Below are positions 9,099 through 17,444 of a stretch of DNA of 19,632 bases, one piece after another. Positions within the stretch are counted from its first letter, which is position 1. Each line of letters opens with the position of its first letter. Made by a program: the position numbers and the translations under genes. The notes under the pieces are model-generated. The model ran no database searches. It was not told where the DNA came from and saw nothing but the letters and a program-made list of their open reading frames with translations. Source of the DNA: Anaerolineales bacterium UBA6663 (GTDB taxonomy: Bacteria > Chloroflexota > Anaerolineae > Anaerolineales > UBA6663); NCBI GenBank assembly GCA_002455335.1, contig DKKP01000422.1, positions 1-19,632 of the forward strand, in the 5' to 3' direction.

Positions 9099-10022
9099 TC
9101 ACCCTTGACGGGCAAACGCCAGCAGTTCGCTTAGTTGACAGGTCGCGAGGCCGATCACATGATCAGCGCCGCCGTAGTAAACATGCACCACCCCGTCGAC
9201 GACCGGGTTGGCGCACGAGAAGACGACGTTGTTGACGTCGCCACGGAGCTCCCAGAGCTCGCGCGGCTCGAAGATGAAGTCGCGTGGTCGACTGATGACA
9301 CGCGCCGGGTCTTCGCGGTCGAGCAGACAGACGCCCAGGCGATACACATGCTGATCGTTATAGGCGTGGTACAGCATCAGCCAGCCTTCATCGGTCAAGA
9401 TCGGCACGCCGTTGGCGCCAACCCGTTTCTCATCCCAGCCGGCGCCATCCGGACGCGGGCCAAAGATCGGGCGCATCCAGGCCTCGGGCCAGGTGACCAG
9501 GTCTTCGCTCCCGGCCAGCCAGACCTGGGGCGGGCGCCGATGGAGCGCGAGATAGCGGCCATTGACGCGCTGCGGGAAGAGCACGTGATCCTTGTTGTCT
9601 TCGCCGTGGACGATGGCCGACATCCGTTGCCAGGAGATCAGGTTGTCGCTGACGGCGATCATGGGCGTGACCCCGCCACCGGCATGGGTCGGCGCACCGG
9701 CGCCCAGATACCGACTTCCGTAGGCGGTGTAGGTCATATAGAACCGGCCATCGAGCTCGGTCACCCGTGGATCCTCGAGGCCACGATCATCAAGATCGTC
9801 GGTGGGGCCGGCGACCGGATGGCGCAGTCGGTTCCAGACGACGCCGTCAGTGCTGACGGCGTATCCGATCCGGCTGATCCAATCGAGCCCCTGGGCGCGG
9901 TAGTGCATGTGAAACAGCCCGTTGGCGAAGATCACCGACGGATTGAAGACGTTGTATGCCTCCCAGGGTGAATAGGGATCTGGCGAGAGCACCGGGTTTG
10001 CAGGGTGTCGGAGAAGGTTCAT
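9099..10022 (-). CDS. GH130 glycoside phosphorylase (beta-mannoside type)
   Basis: GH130 enzymes typically phosphorolyse beta-linked mannosides to alpha-mannose 1-phosphate; a minority are hydrolases. 307 residues, the normal length for a single five-bladed propeller, with no signal peptide. Visible elements: FNPSVI (26-31) in the first blade, GLEDPR (81-86) with the presumed general acid D84, HRRPP (161-165) and DEKR (197-200) supplying basic residues where phosphate is bound in characterised members, and [11 protein letters not shown] (282-292) near the end. The basic residues favour phosphorolysis over hydrolysis; this is inference. The ATG start forms an ATGA overlap with the GH13 stop codon, so translation is probably coupled. 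A beta-mannoside enzyme among alpha-glucan genes is unexpected. Substrate is unknown. Confidence 0.88.
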   Translation of the reverse strand: MNLLRHPANPVLSPDPYSPWEAYNVFNPSVIFANGLFHMHYRAQGLDWISRIGYAVSTDGVVWNRLRHPVAGPTDDLDDRGLEDPRVTELDGRFYMTYTAYGSRYLGAGAPTHAGGGVTPMIAVSDNLISWQRMSAIVHGEDNKDHVLFPQRVNGRYLALHRRPPQVWLAGSEDLVTWPEAWMRPIFGPRPDGAGWDEKRVGANGVPILTDEGWLMLYHAYNDQHVYRLGVCLLDREDPARVISRPRDFIFEPRELWELRGDVNNVVFSCANPVVDGVVHVYYGGADHVIGLATCQLSELLAFARQG

Positions 10023-11632
10023 AGCGCGATCACCAAACCCTCATGGGCGTCCAGCGTCATATCGCCAAGATCGACGGCGCCATCGCGCGTCAGATGGGTT
10101 GCGACAACCACTCTGCCCTGGCCAAGATCGGGCAGGCTTAACCGACAGGGCTTGCCCGTGAAGTTCAAGGCGACGAGTACGCGCTCTCCTGCATCTGCGC
10201 GAAGATACGCAAAAACGCCTGCGGGCACCGTGTCGACCGGCTGGTAGCTTCCACGCCTGAGCGCCGCCATCGAACGCCGTGTCGTGAGCAGACGACGATA
10301 GAGGTTCAGCATCGAGCCCGGGTCGGCGAGTTGTGTCGCGACGTTGCGCGATGCGTAGTCGGCCGATACCGGCAACCACGGCTCGGCCGACGAGAAGCCG
10401 GCTTGCGGTATGTTCTCCCATTGCATCGGCGTGCGGGAGACATCGCGCGTCCGATGCGCGCCAAGATTGATCCCCTGCGGATCCTGGATCTTCTCCGGCG
10501 GGATCACGCCGTTCTCGAGCCCGAGCTCGTCGCCGTAGTAAACAGTCGGCGTGCCGCGCAGGGTGAGCAACAGCATTGCCGCGACCCGCGCCTGCGGTTG
10601 CCCGCCGAAACGCGTAGCCAGCCGGATCTGGTCATGGTTTCCCAGCACGTAGTTGGGCCAGCCGAACGGCGGCAGCGCAGCCTCGAGATCGTCGACCGAG
10701 CGGCGCATGGCCTCGGCCGTCCACGGCTGCCCCATCAGTCGAAAGTTGAACGGCAACTGCAACTCATCGCCGTTCTCACCGTAGTATTTCACCCATCGCG
10801 ATAGATCACCCCACAACTCGCCGATGCCGCAGGTTTCGGGGTGCTCATCGAGAGTCTGCCGGATCTGGCGGATCAGGTCGTGCACCTCCTCTTGGTCTTC
10901 GTTATAGGTGTGCAACTGCCGCCCAAAGATGTCGTTCGCGGGCAGGTCTGGCGGCGCGTTCGGGTTCGGCGGATTGTCGCGCAGTTCGGCATCCTTAATC
11001 AGGAGCCCGACGACGTCCATCCGGAACCCATCGACGCCGCGCGCCATCCAGAAGCGCAAGACGTCAAGCATGGCCTTGACCACTTCGGGGTTGCGCCAGT
11101 TAAGTTCCGGCTGTTCTGGCACGAACTGGTGCAGGTAGTACTGCCCGGTGGCCTTGTCGAGGGTCCAGGCCGGGCCGCCAAAGAAGCCGCCCCAGTTGTT
11201 CGGAGGCGAGCCATCCGGTTTAGGGTCACGCCAGATATACCAATCACGCTTCGGGTTATCACGTGAGGCGCGCGACTCGATGAACCAGGCATGCCGATCG
11301 GAGGTATGGTTCGGCACGTAATCGACGATGACCTTGATGCCGCGGCTGTGCGCCTCGGTCACAAGGCGATCAAACGCCGCCAGGTCGCCAAACATCGGGT
11401 CAACATCGCAGTAGTCGGCGATGTCATAGCCGAAATCAGCCATCGGCGAGGGATAAAACGGCGAGAGCCAGATCGCATCGACGCCCAGGGTTTCCTTGAG
11501 GTAATCGAGGCGCGCGAGCACGCCGGGCAGGTCGCCGATGCCGTCGCCATTGCTGTCTTGAAAGCTGCGCGGGTAGATCTGATAGAAGACGCCAGTCTGC
11601 CACCAATGAAAGCCCGCGTCGTGGTTGCTCAT
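10019..11632 (-). CDS. Cytoplasmic GH13 alpha-glucosidase (oligo-1,6-glucosidase-like)
   Basis: Exo-acting enzyme predicted to release glucose from short malto- or isomalto-oligosaccharides. 537 residues, standard for the group, with no signal peptide. Motifs: YQIYPRSF (17-24), Ca site DSNGDGIGD (26-34), DYVPNH (104-109), QPELN as region V (174-178; oligo-1,6-glucosidases usually have QPDLN), GFRMDVV with nucleophile D206, GIGELW with acid/base E272, GNHD with D334, then a C-terminal beta-domain from about 455. The residue after the nucleophile is Val207; in yeast enzymes Val at this place goes with alpha-1,6 (isomaltase) and Thr with alpha-1,4 (maltase) preference, so isomaltose-type activity is suggested. 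A trehalose-acting role is possible but not indicated. It is the only gene in the run with a sizeable upstream gap and a near-perfect SD, so it may start the hydrolase half of the operon. Confidence 0.92.
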   Translation of the reverse strand: MSNHDAGFHWWQTGVFYQIYPRSFQDSNGDGIGDLPGVLARLDYLKETLGVDAIWLSPFYPSPMADFGYDIADYCDVDPMFGDLAAFDRLVTEAHSRGIKVIVDYVPNHTSDRHAWFIESRASRDNPKRDWYIWRDPKPDGSPPNNWGGFFGGPAWTLDKATGQYYLHQFVPEQPELNWRNPEVVKAMLDVLRFWMARGVDGFRMDVVGLLIKDAELRDNPPNPNAPPDLPANDIFGRQLHTYNEDQEEVHDLIRQIRQTLDEHPETCGIGELWGDLSRWVKYYGENGDELQLPFNFRLMGQPWTAEAMRRSVDDLEAALPPFGWPNYVLGNHDQIRLATRFGGQPQARVAAMLLLTLRGTPTVYYGDELGLENGVIPPEKIQDPQGINLGAHRTRDVSRTPMQWENIPQAGFSSAEPWLPVSADYASRNVATQLADPGSMLNLYRRLLTTRRSMAALRRGSYQPVDTVPAGVFAYLRADAGERVLVALNFTGKPCRLSLPDLGQGRVVVATHLTRDGAVDLGDMTLDAHEGLVIAL

Positions 11633-11704
11633 TTTGTCACTCCTTGTTGCGCAGGGCCGGTCGTCGTGCCCCGCAATATCCTTGGCTTTCTCGGATTCGT
11701 GCGG
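11633..11704 (-). other. 72-nt intergenic spacer, the largest in the window
   Basis: Separates the transporter genes from the hydrolase genes. It carries an AAGGAG ribosome-binding site (11640-11645) seven bases before the ATG at 11632. I see no convincing -35/-10 pair, hairpin or T-run, so readthrough is the simplest reading, but a weak internal promoter or processing site is not excluded. Confidence 0.55.
11640..11645 (-). promoter_or_regulatory. Consensus ribosome-binding site of the GH13 alpha-glucosidase gene
   Basis: AAGGAG, 7 nt before the ATG at 11632. It is among the best matches to the anti-Shine-Dalgarno in the window, in keeping with independent translation initiation after the 72-nt gap rather than coupling. 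Confidence 0.8.
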
Positions 11705-12508
11705 TCAGCCGCCCGCGCTCGAGTACTGGCGGAGCGCGAGTTGCCAGACGCCCGCCGCCAGACCGACCATCATCAGCGCCACGACCGGCGATGCGTAGGC
11801 CAGCGGCCACCATGCGCCGATGTGTTCCACCTTACCGAGCAGCATCAACGCCGGATAGTAATTCATGAAGGCGACCGGGATGACGCTCGTTACGAGCACC
11901 CGAAAGAACGCGCCAAAGATATCGACCGGGTAGTACTGAACCATGACGTTGACCTGCATCACAAGGCTATTGGCACGTCGTGAGCGCCCGGTCCAGAACG
12001 CGATACTCGAGATCATCAAGGTCAGCGTCATCTCGATCAGGGTCCCGGCCAGGATGGCCAGGACCAGAAAACCCCACTCGACAGGCCCCCAGGTCAAGCG
12101 CAGGTTCGAATACGCCAGCACCATCCCGCTCACGCCGATGGCGAAGTCGGCGATCCCGAGATACTGCACTTCGCGCCCGATAAACAGCACGAAGGCGCTG
12201 GCCGGGCGCAGAAGAAACTGATCAAAAGTCCCCTGCACCAGGTAATCCTCAAGCGTGCGGATGTGCCACATGAAGAGACTGAACAGACTGTGACCCAGGA
12301 TCCAAAGGCTGTAGAGGAAGACGACCTCCCAGATCGTCCATCCGTTGAGGTCTGCGAAACGCGACACGAGGATACCGATCAACGAGATGTTCACGACGTT
12401 CATCACAATCACGCCGAGGATCCCGGTGACGAAGTCAGCGCGATACTGCATCCGCGCTTTGATCGCGATCCGCACAAGTCTGAGGTACAGGCTGATCGGG
12501 TTCATCAT
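11705..12508 (-). CDS. ABC-2 type permease, DUF990 / COG3694-like
   Basis: Membrane subunit of an uncharacterised ABC transporter. 267 residues with about six hydrophobic spans. The segment YYPVDIF near 195 followed by an FMNYYPALMLLG stretch near 217 is typical of the DUF990 (ABC2_membrane_6) family, and LVQGTFDQFLLRP near 90 is the cytoplasmic element that usually contacts the ATPase. There is no extracytoplasmic binding protein, so export or flipping is more likely than import. The start codon follows the stop of the other permease directly (TGA then ATG ATG); a run of six G lies 4 nt before the first ATG and 7 nt before the second, so the true start may be either. The substrate of this family is unknown. 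Confidence 0.85.
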   Translation of the reverse strand: MMNPISLYLRLVRIAIKARMQYRADFVTGILGVIVMNVVNISLIGILVSRFADLNGWTIWEVVFLYSLWILGHSLFSLFMWHIRTLEDYLVQGTFDQFLLRPASAFVLFIGREVQYLGIADFAIGVSGMVLAYSNLRLTWGPVEWGFLVLAILAGTLIEMTLTLMISSIAFWTGRSRRANSLVMQVNVMVQYYPVDIFGAFFRVLVTSVIPVAFMNYYPALMLLGKVEHIGAWWPLAYASPVVALMMVGLAAGVWQLALRQYSSAGG

Positions 12509-13300
12509 TCAGCCCCCCTGCACCGTCAGCCGGCGGTGCACCTGATGCCACGCCAGGCGAGCCACACCGGCCAGGATCAGGGCCCACAGTGCTTGAAAAC
12601 CAAGTGCGCTCCAGGCCGCCGTCCCCGAATATGTGCCGATATAGATCGACATCGGGATGTAGTACACGGCCTGCAGCGGCAGGATCTCGGCCACGGCTCG
12701 CAGGCCATCCGGGAACATCCACAAGGGCACCATCTGGCCAGAGAAGAACGAGATCACGGCGAAATAGGCCCAGGCGATGCTCCGGATATCGAGCGTGGCG
12801 AAGGCCACAGAGCCTAGCAGAAAGCCGAGATGGAACTGCACAAGGAACCCGAGCAAAACACTCAAGGCGAAGAGGCCAGCAGCTCCGGCATCGGGCGGCA
12901 GTTGCAACCCAAAGACGAAGTAGCCGATCGCGTAGGTCGGCAGCGCCATGACACCCATCCCAAAGAGCATCTCACCCAGGTTGCGGGCAAGCATGTGCAC
13001 ATGAAAGTCGATGGGTTTGAGCAAGTCCGTGTCGATCGCCCCGGTGCGCACCTGGGTGGCGATGTACCACTCCGAACCCGTGTCGATAAAGGCGTGCAGC
13101 GCCATACCCAGGACGCCATAGGTCACCATCTGGCCCAGCGTCAACCCAAAGGCATCGGGGCGTTGTGTATACAGGGTTTGCCACACCGCGCGGATGCTGT
13201 ACATCGCCAGCAGGATCGAGACCAGCCGGATCCAAAACTCTACGCGATAGACCACCGTGTTGTGAAAGGCTTGTCGCGTAAACGACCAGAACAGCTTCAT
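12509..13300 (-). CDS. ABC-2 type permease, COG4587-like
   Basis: Second membrane subunit of the same transporter. 263 residues with about six hydrophobic segments (roughly 22-44, 57-80, 108-130, 141-165, 173-200 and 228-250). The element TGAIDTDLLKPI near 87-98 matches in position and style the LVQGTFDQFLLRP element of its partner, so the two are distant homologues expected to form a heterodimer. The ATG overlaps the ATPase stop as ATGA and is preceded by AGGAGG 7 nt upstream. COG4586, COG4587 and COG3694 genes are usually found together, as here. No substrate is established. Confidence 0.83.
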   Translation of the reverse strand: MKLFWSFTRQAFHNTVVYRVEFWIRLVSILLAMYSIRAVWQTLYTQRPDAFGLTLGQMVTYGVLGMALHAFIDTGSEWYIATQVRTGAIDTDLLKPIDFHVHMLARNLGEMLFGMGVMALPTYAIGYFVFGLQLPPDAGAAGLFALSVLLGFLVQFHLGFLLGSVAFATLDIRSIAWAYFAVISFFSGQMVPLWMFPDGLRAVAEILPLQAVYYIPMSIYIGTYSGTAAWSALGFQALWALILAGVARLAWHQVHRRLTVQGG

Positions 13301-14289
13301 CGCGCGGCCTCCTGCGGACCGCCGCCGCGATACACAGTGCGCACGATCTCCTCGATGTCAGGCTCCTCGACGGCAAGGTCGGCCACCGGATAACGCGCAC
13401 TGATGTGCGCGATCAGGGCCGACGGCGATGTCTCGAGCCGGTTGAAGGCAAACCACTTGCGCCGCCCCTCGCTCTTTACCAGCCTGGCGTGTGGGGCGTC
13501 GAAATCGGGAACGGATTCTTCGAACTCGATCACCAGCGTACGCGTTGTGCCGTAGCGCTCACGGATCCGCTCCAGGTCACCGTCGTACACGATCTGGCCG
13601 TGATCGATGATCATGATCCTCGAACAGACCTTCTCGATGTCGACCATATCGTGCGTGGTCAGGATGACTGTAACTTTTCGTTCACGATTGACTTGCTGAA
13701 TGAACGTGCGCAAGCGCTCCTTGACCACGACGTCGACGCCGATCATCGGCTCGTCAAGGAAGAGCAGATGCGGGTTGTGGATCAATGCGGCGGCCATATC
13801 TGCGCGCATACGCTGGCCAAGGCTGAGTTGGCGCACCGGCGCATCGCGGAACTCGTGCAGGCCGAGCAGGTCGTTGAACATCTCGAGGTTCTGCCGGTAT
13901 ACGGGCTCGGGCACCTTGTAGATGTCGCGAAAGAGCCGCAGGCTCTCGATGACGGGCACGTCCCACCATAGCTGCGTCTTCTGCCCAAACACGGCGCCGA
14001 TCTGCAACGCGTTGGCCATCCGATTCTTGTGCGGCACGAGGCCGTTGACCTCGATCCGACCGCTGCTGGGCACAAGGATGCCACAGAGCATCTTGATCGA
14101 CGTCGACTTGCCGGCCCCGTTCGGCCCAATGTAGCCGACCAGCTCGCCTTCGGCGATATCAAAGGAGAGATCGTTGACGGCACGCAACGGCTCGTACTCA
14201 GCGCTGAACAGGGTCCGCAGATTCCCAAACAAACCCTCGCGCCGCTTGACCCGTCTGTAATCTTTGGTCAGGTGTTCAACATGGATCAT
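13297..14289 (-). CDS. ABC transporter ATPase, COG4586-like
   Basis: Nucleotide-binding subunit that would energise the two permeases encoded just after it. 330 residues from the ATG at 14289. Walker A is GPNGAGKST (55-63), the Q-loop is VFGQKTQLWWDVP with Q103 (the QLWWD run is typical of this family), signature LSLGQ (155-159), Walker B LLFLDEP with catalytic E180, D-loop MIGVD in place of the common TIGLD, and H-loop H213. All catalytic residues are present. A C-terminal extension of about 85 residues (245-330) follows the ATPase core. The ATG at 14289 forms an ATGA overlap with the preceding stop and fits the family N-terminus; an ATG at 14301 would add four residues. Neither has a strong SD, so coupling to the upstream gene is likely. 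Confidence 0.93.
   Translation of the reverse strand: MIHVEHLTKDYRRVKRREGLFGNLRTLFSAEYEPLRAVNDLSFDIAEGELVGYIGPNGAGKSTSIKMLCGILVPSSGRIEVNGLVPHKNRMANALQIGAVFGQKTQLWWDVPVIESLRLFRDIYKVPEPVYRQNLEMFNDLLGLHEFRDAPVRQLSLGQRMRADMAAALIHNPHLLFLDEPMIGVDVVVKERLRTFIQQVNRERKVTVILTTHDMVDIEKVCSRIMIIDHGQIVYDGDLERIRERYGTTRTLVIEFEESVPDFDAPHARLVKSEGRRKWFAFNRLETSPSALIAHISARYPVADLAVEEPDIEEIVRTVYRGGGPQEAAR
13308..13313 (-). promoter_or_regulatory. Ribosome-binding site of the first permease gene (AGGAGG)
   Basis: A full AGGAGG inside the 3' end of the ATPase gene, 7 nt before the permease ATG at 13300, in addition to the ATGA stop/start overlap. Confidence 0.8.
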
Positions 14290-16289
14290 GGCTGTACGCA
14301 TGCCACAGGTTGCGGACCAGGTTGATCACCCGGCTCGCTCAATACGAGGCCGAAGTAGGGCCGTGGATCCAGGATCTGATCGGGGGTCGGCGGCTCGGGT
14401 AACTCTCCCCCCGATCCCGGCCGAACCAACATGACTCGGGCGTGGACCCACATCGCGAACATCGGACGCCCGCTCCACGAGCCCTGCGCCCCGAGCTCGG
14501 TTCCGTGGCCCACGGAGACACCGGATTTCAAAGCCTCAGACACATAGGATAACCCACCTGTGCCGTCAGCCAACCCGTCGATGATCATCCAGACCCTGGA
14601 TCCGGGATTCAGAGGGTCGGCATAGCGGATCGCGATCCGATCCGGATGCTCGGGGTCCAGCGCCACCTGGCCGTCGGCCACGGCCAGCACGGCCAGGTCG
14701 CCATCGCCGCCGCGACCGAACAGCGTGAGCGCCGCGCCATCCCACTTGAGGCCAAGATCCGCGATCGTCGGCAACGCCCAGGGCGCGCCCGGGCACTGAA
14801 GTTGCCCCCCAACGGCCGACGCGCGATAGGGCCGATAGATCCGATTATTGGCGATGACGTCAGTCAGGCGATATCCTCGCTCGATCGCAGCGAACATCTC
14901 GGGCGACCAGCGCTCCTTGAGCCAGGGCACGTCATAGTGGATGATCAGATCGAAGTCGCCGGACTCGATCGACTCGAGCAGCGGCCTCTGATCCCACACG
15001 CCTGAAGCAGCAAGTTGGGTCAGTTCGAACGGCTGAAGCGCCAGCCGTTTTCCGGCCAACGTCACCATGCCCATCTGTTCGTCAGCGAGCACGGGACCAT
15101 CGGTGGCTGCGACAAGCTCGGCCAGCCGAGATAGCGCCTGGCGTTCGGGCAGGCGCCCGGGCAACTCGCCCGGGTAGGCAAACAGCGCGCCCTGCATAAA
15201 GGCGATTGCCTGCATGACGAACGCGGCATACAACACAGGCTGTCCGAGTGTCTTCGGCCCATGCGCTCGCGCAGCAGCCGTCAGCGCGCCGGCGGCCAGC
15301 GCCAGGGCCGCACACAGCTCGAGCAGATAGTTGACGTTCGACCCGATCTTGCCGATCGTCAGCGCGGAGAAGGTCGCGCTGACCAGGTACGTGGCTGCCA
15401 GTGCATAGACCGGGTTCCACCGACGCACGACGGCCAGAGACCCAAGCCCTAATGTCACAAGGATCCCGGCCAGGCTCCAGACGTTTCCGGCGTGATAGCG
15501 CACCGTGTCCCACGAGAACGCGTTGACATTGGCAGTGACAATGTGAAGGAAGAATCCGCCTCCCGTCATCAGGTTGAGGATGACGAAGAGCACGCCGGCC
15601 AACCCGCCGACCCAGGCAGCAAGGCCAAGCGCTCGGCGAAGGCCGCAGACGCTCCATATCCAAACAAAACCTGCCGCCGGCGCCGCCAGCGCATACGACT
15701 GCCGCGTGTAGATCGCGGCCACCAGCAACGCTCCGCCGACCCACAGGCTCCAACGCGCTGTGGGTCGACGCGCGAGCACCCACAGACCGCCCAGGCTCAA
15801 CGCCAGCGCCGGCAAATCGATCCGCGCCAGCGTCGACCACAAAACCACATACGGCCAGCCCAATACCAGGAGGCCGCCGATCATGGCGGCGATCCGGTCC
15901 TTTGTGAGGTCGCGCAAGATCAGACCAACCAGCAGCGCAGCCAAAAGAGCGCCGGACGCCGACAGCAATCGCCCAGGCCAGAACGCCGGGCCCGTTACAG
16001 GCACGAAGAGCGCCAGCGCCGCGATGTACAGCGGCGGATAGTTGGAGATCGTGTAGGGCGGCGCCGTCAGGTCGGGAGCGTAGATCGTCTCGCCGGCGAC
16101 CAGGCGTACGGCCTGGTCGACAAGCGGCGCTTCGCCGTAGTCGAGTTGATACGGGAAACCGATCGCAGCGACCTGATAGCCTAGCCAGACGCCGGCTGCC
16201 GCTAACAAGAGGGCGAGCGCGGCCGCCAACAGGATTTCGGTGGCCACCCAAACGAATGACACGGGTGCCAGAGGCGGCTTTGGCGTCAT
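14286..16289 (-). CDS. Multi-span GT-C (GT39/ArnT-like) membrane protein with C-terminal extracellular domain
   Basis: Probably a lipid-linked-sugar-dependent glycosyltransferase, but function is not shown. 667 residues from the ATG at 16289. About 11 hydrophobic spans fill residues 12-372. The loop after the first span holds DYGE (50-53) and D58, where GT-C enzymes carry catalytic acids, followed by the NYPPLY motif (83-88) common in GT39-like proteins. Residues about 375-490 form a soluble part with features like an extracytoplasmic GT39 tail; residues about 495-667 look like a further soluble domain I do not recognise, bracketed by C499 and C664. The start is chosen because AGGGGG lies 5 nt upstream and the ATG overlaps the MFS stop as ATGA; an in-frame GTG two codons earlier sits on the SD. 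The downstream ABC-2 genes may act with it in glycan or glycolipid export; this is conjecture. Confidence 0.75.
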   Translation of the reverse strand: MTPKPPLAPVSFVWVATEILLAAALALLLAAAGVWLGYQVAAIGFPYQLDYGEAPLVDQAVRLVAGETIYAPDLTAPPYTISNYPPLYIAALALFVPVTGPAFWPGRLLSASGALLAALLVGLILRDLTKDRIAAMIGGLLVLGWPYVVLWSTLARIDLPALALSLGGLWVLARRPTARWSLWVGGALLVAAIYTRQSYALAAPAAGFVWIWSVCGLRRALGLAAWVGGLAGVLFVILNLMTGGGFFLHIVTANVNAFSWDTVRYHAGNVWSLAGILVTLGLGSLAVVRRWNPVYALAATYLVSATFSALTIGKIGSNVNYLLELCAALALAAGALTAAARAHGPKTLGQPVLYAAFVMQAIAFMQGALFAYPGELPGRLPERQALSRLAELVAATDGPVLADEQMGMVTLAGKRLALQPFELTQLAASGVWDQRPLLESIESGDFDLIIHYDVPWLKERWSPEMFAAIERGYRLTDVIANNRIYRPYRASAVGGQLQCPGAPWALPTIADLGLKWDGAALTLFGRGGDGDLAVLAVADGQVALDPEHPDRIAIRYADPLNPGSRVWMIIDGLADGTGGLSYVSEALKSGVSVGHGTELGAQGSWSGRPMFAMWVHARVMLVRPGSGGELPEPPTPDQILDPRPYFGLVLSEPGDQPGPQPVACVQP

Positions 16290-17440
16290 CGCCACCCCCT
16301 GGCATAGGCAAAGCCCCAGAGACCTAGCGTCGTCAAACCGAGGACGGGCACGATCGCGAACGCGGTCTGCAGCGAGAAACGATCGGCCAGGTTACCCAGC
16401 ACAAGCGGCGCCGCGAAAATGGCGATGCCCACGGCCAACGACACCCTGGCCGTGGCCGTGTTGGTCAACCCTGCCGCCTGCCCGACTGCGATCCCGATCG
16501 TCACCGGGAACAAGTTGGCCACGCCCAACCCGGCGATGAACAATCCGATCACTGCCAGGCTCGGTGTGAGCGCAGTCCAGAATAGCGGGAACCCAAGCAA
16601 CGCGAGCACAAGGGCGGCCGGCAAAACGATCGCGGGCGGCCATCGACGGGTCAGCCAGCTGCCAACGAATCGTCCGATCACCATCGCGCCGAGATAGACG
16701 CCCATGAGGGCGGACGCCAACGACGGCTCGAGTCCGACGACAGCGGCCAGATAGTCCGCCCCCCACACCACAAAACACCACTCGAACGCAACCACGCCGA
16801 TGACCACAAGCCAGTACACCCAAAACCCGATCGGGAGTCCCCGCGCGCCGGCCCCGGGCGCGTGTGCCGGCAGAGGCATATCCGGGATCGGCACGCGGCC
16901 ATAAACCGCTGCAATTGCCACGATGATCCCGAGGGTCACAAGAAGCGACCATTGCCAACCCAAACCGGAGCTCTGAAAAAGCCCAATCAGCCAGGGCGAG
17001 GCGCTCGAGCTTAACGCGGCCGCCACATTGGCTTCGGCCAGCGCGCTCGTTCGCAACGGCCCGTGATGATCCGAGAGCGTTGCATTAACGGTCGCCATCG
17101 TCATGGCTCCGGCCACACTGTTGAATAGCACAGCGGCAAAGGCTGTCTCAAACGTAGGGCTGAAGGCCAGCGCCCACGACCCGATCACAAACCCGACGGC
17201 GCCGCCCCATAGCATGGCCCGCCGGCCGACTCTCTGGGCTACTCGCTCGCTGGTCAACCCGGTGAGGATCATGCCCAGGGCGATCGCCGTGACAAGCACG
17301 CCACCTTGCGTGTAGTTCATGTCCAGCGACTCGCGCAAAAAGGGCATCAACGGTCCCAGAATGCCCTGCTGATAGGCCAGCCCCGCCAGCATGAAATACA
17401 TCAGCCAGGTCAGCTGATCACGCTTCAAGGTTTGCGTCAT
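16286..17440 (-). CDS. MFS permease
   Basis: Secondary transporter of the major facilitator superfamily. 384 residues, compact for the family, with about 12 hydrophobic spans in two halves and a short Pro/Ala/Gly-rich central loop near 190-205. A motif-A-like SERVAQRVGRR (64-74) sits between spans 2 and 3, where the family expects it. I do not see residues that fix the substrate. As the only obvious secondary transporter in a sugar-degrading operon with no binding-protein-dependent importer, it is the best local candidate for sugar uptake, though export cannot be excluded. It starts 4 nt after the stop of the ATPase/TPR gene; the nearest purine run, GGAAGG, is 14 nt upstream and weak, so coupling is likely. 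Confidence 0.85.
   Translation of the reverse strand: MTQTLKRDQLTWLMYFMLAGLAYQQGILGPLMPFLRESLDMNYTQGGVLVTAIALGMILTGLTSERVAQRVGRRAMLWGGAVGFVIGSWALAFSPTFETAFAAVLFNSVAGAMTMATVNATLSDHHGPLRTSALAEANVAAALSSSASPWLIGLFQSSGLGWQWSLLVTLGIIVAIAAVYGRVPIPDMPLPAHAPGAGARGLPIGFWVYWLVVIGVVAFEWCFVVWGADYLAAVVGLEPSLASALMGVYLGAMVIGRFVGSWLTRRWPPAIVLPAALVLALLGFPLFWTALTPSLAVIGLFIAGLGVANLFPVTIGIAVGQAAGLTNTATARVSLAVGIAIFAAPLVLGNLADRFSLQTAFAIVPVLGLTTLGLWGFAYARGWR
16295..16300 (-). promoter_or_regulatory. Ribosome-binding site of the GT-C-like gene (AGGGGG)
   Basis: AGGGGG, 5 nt before the ATG at 16289, inside the end of the MFS gene. An in-frame GTG at 16295 overlaps it, which argues for the ATG. Confidence 0.6.
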
Positions 17441-17444
17441 ACGG

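Noticed and set aside
9083..9115. TTG start giving an 11-residue longer GH65 protein
   Set aside because: It would overlap the GH130 gene by 17 nt, has no visible SD and adds residues not typical of the family N-terminus. It cannot be fully excluded because the preferred ATG also lacks a strong SD.
11705..14289. Reading the ABC genes as a maltose importer
   Set aside because: The permeases are of the ABC-2/DUF990 type, lack the EAA loop of MalFG-like importers, and no solute-binding protein is encoded.
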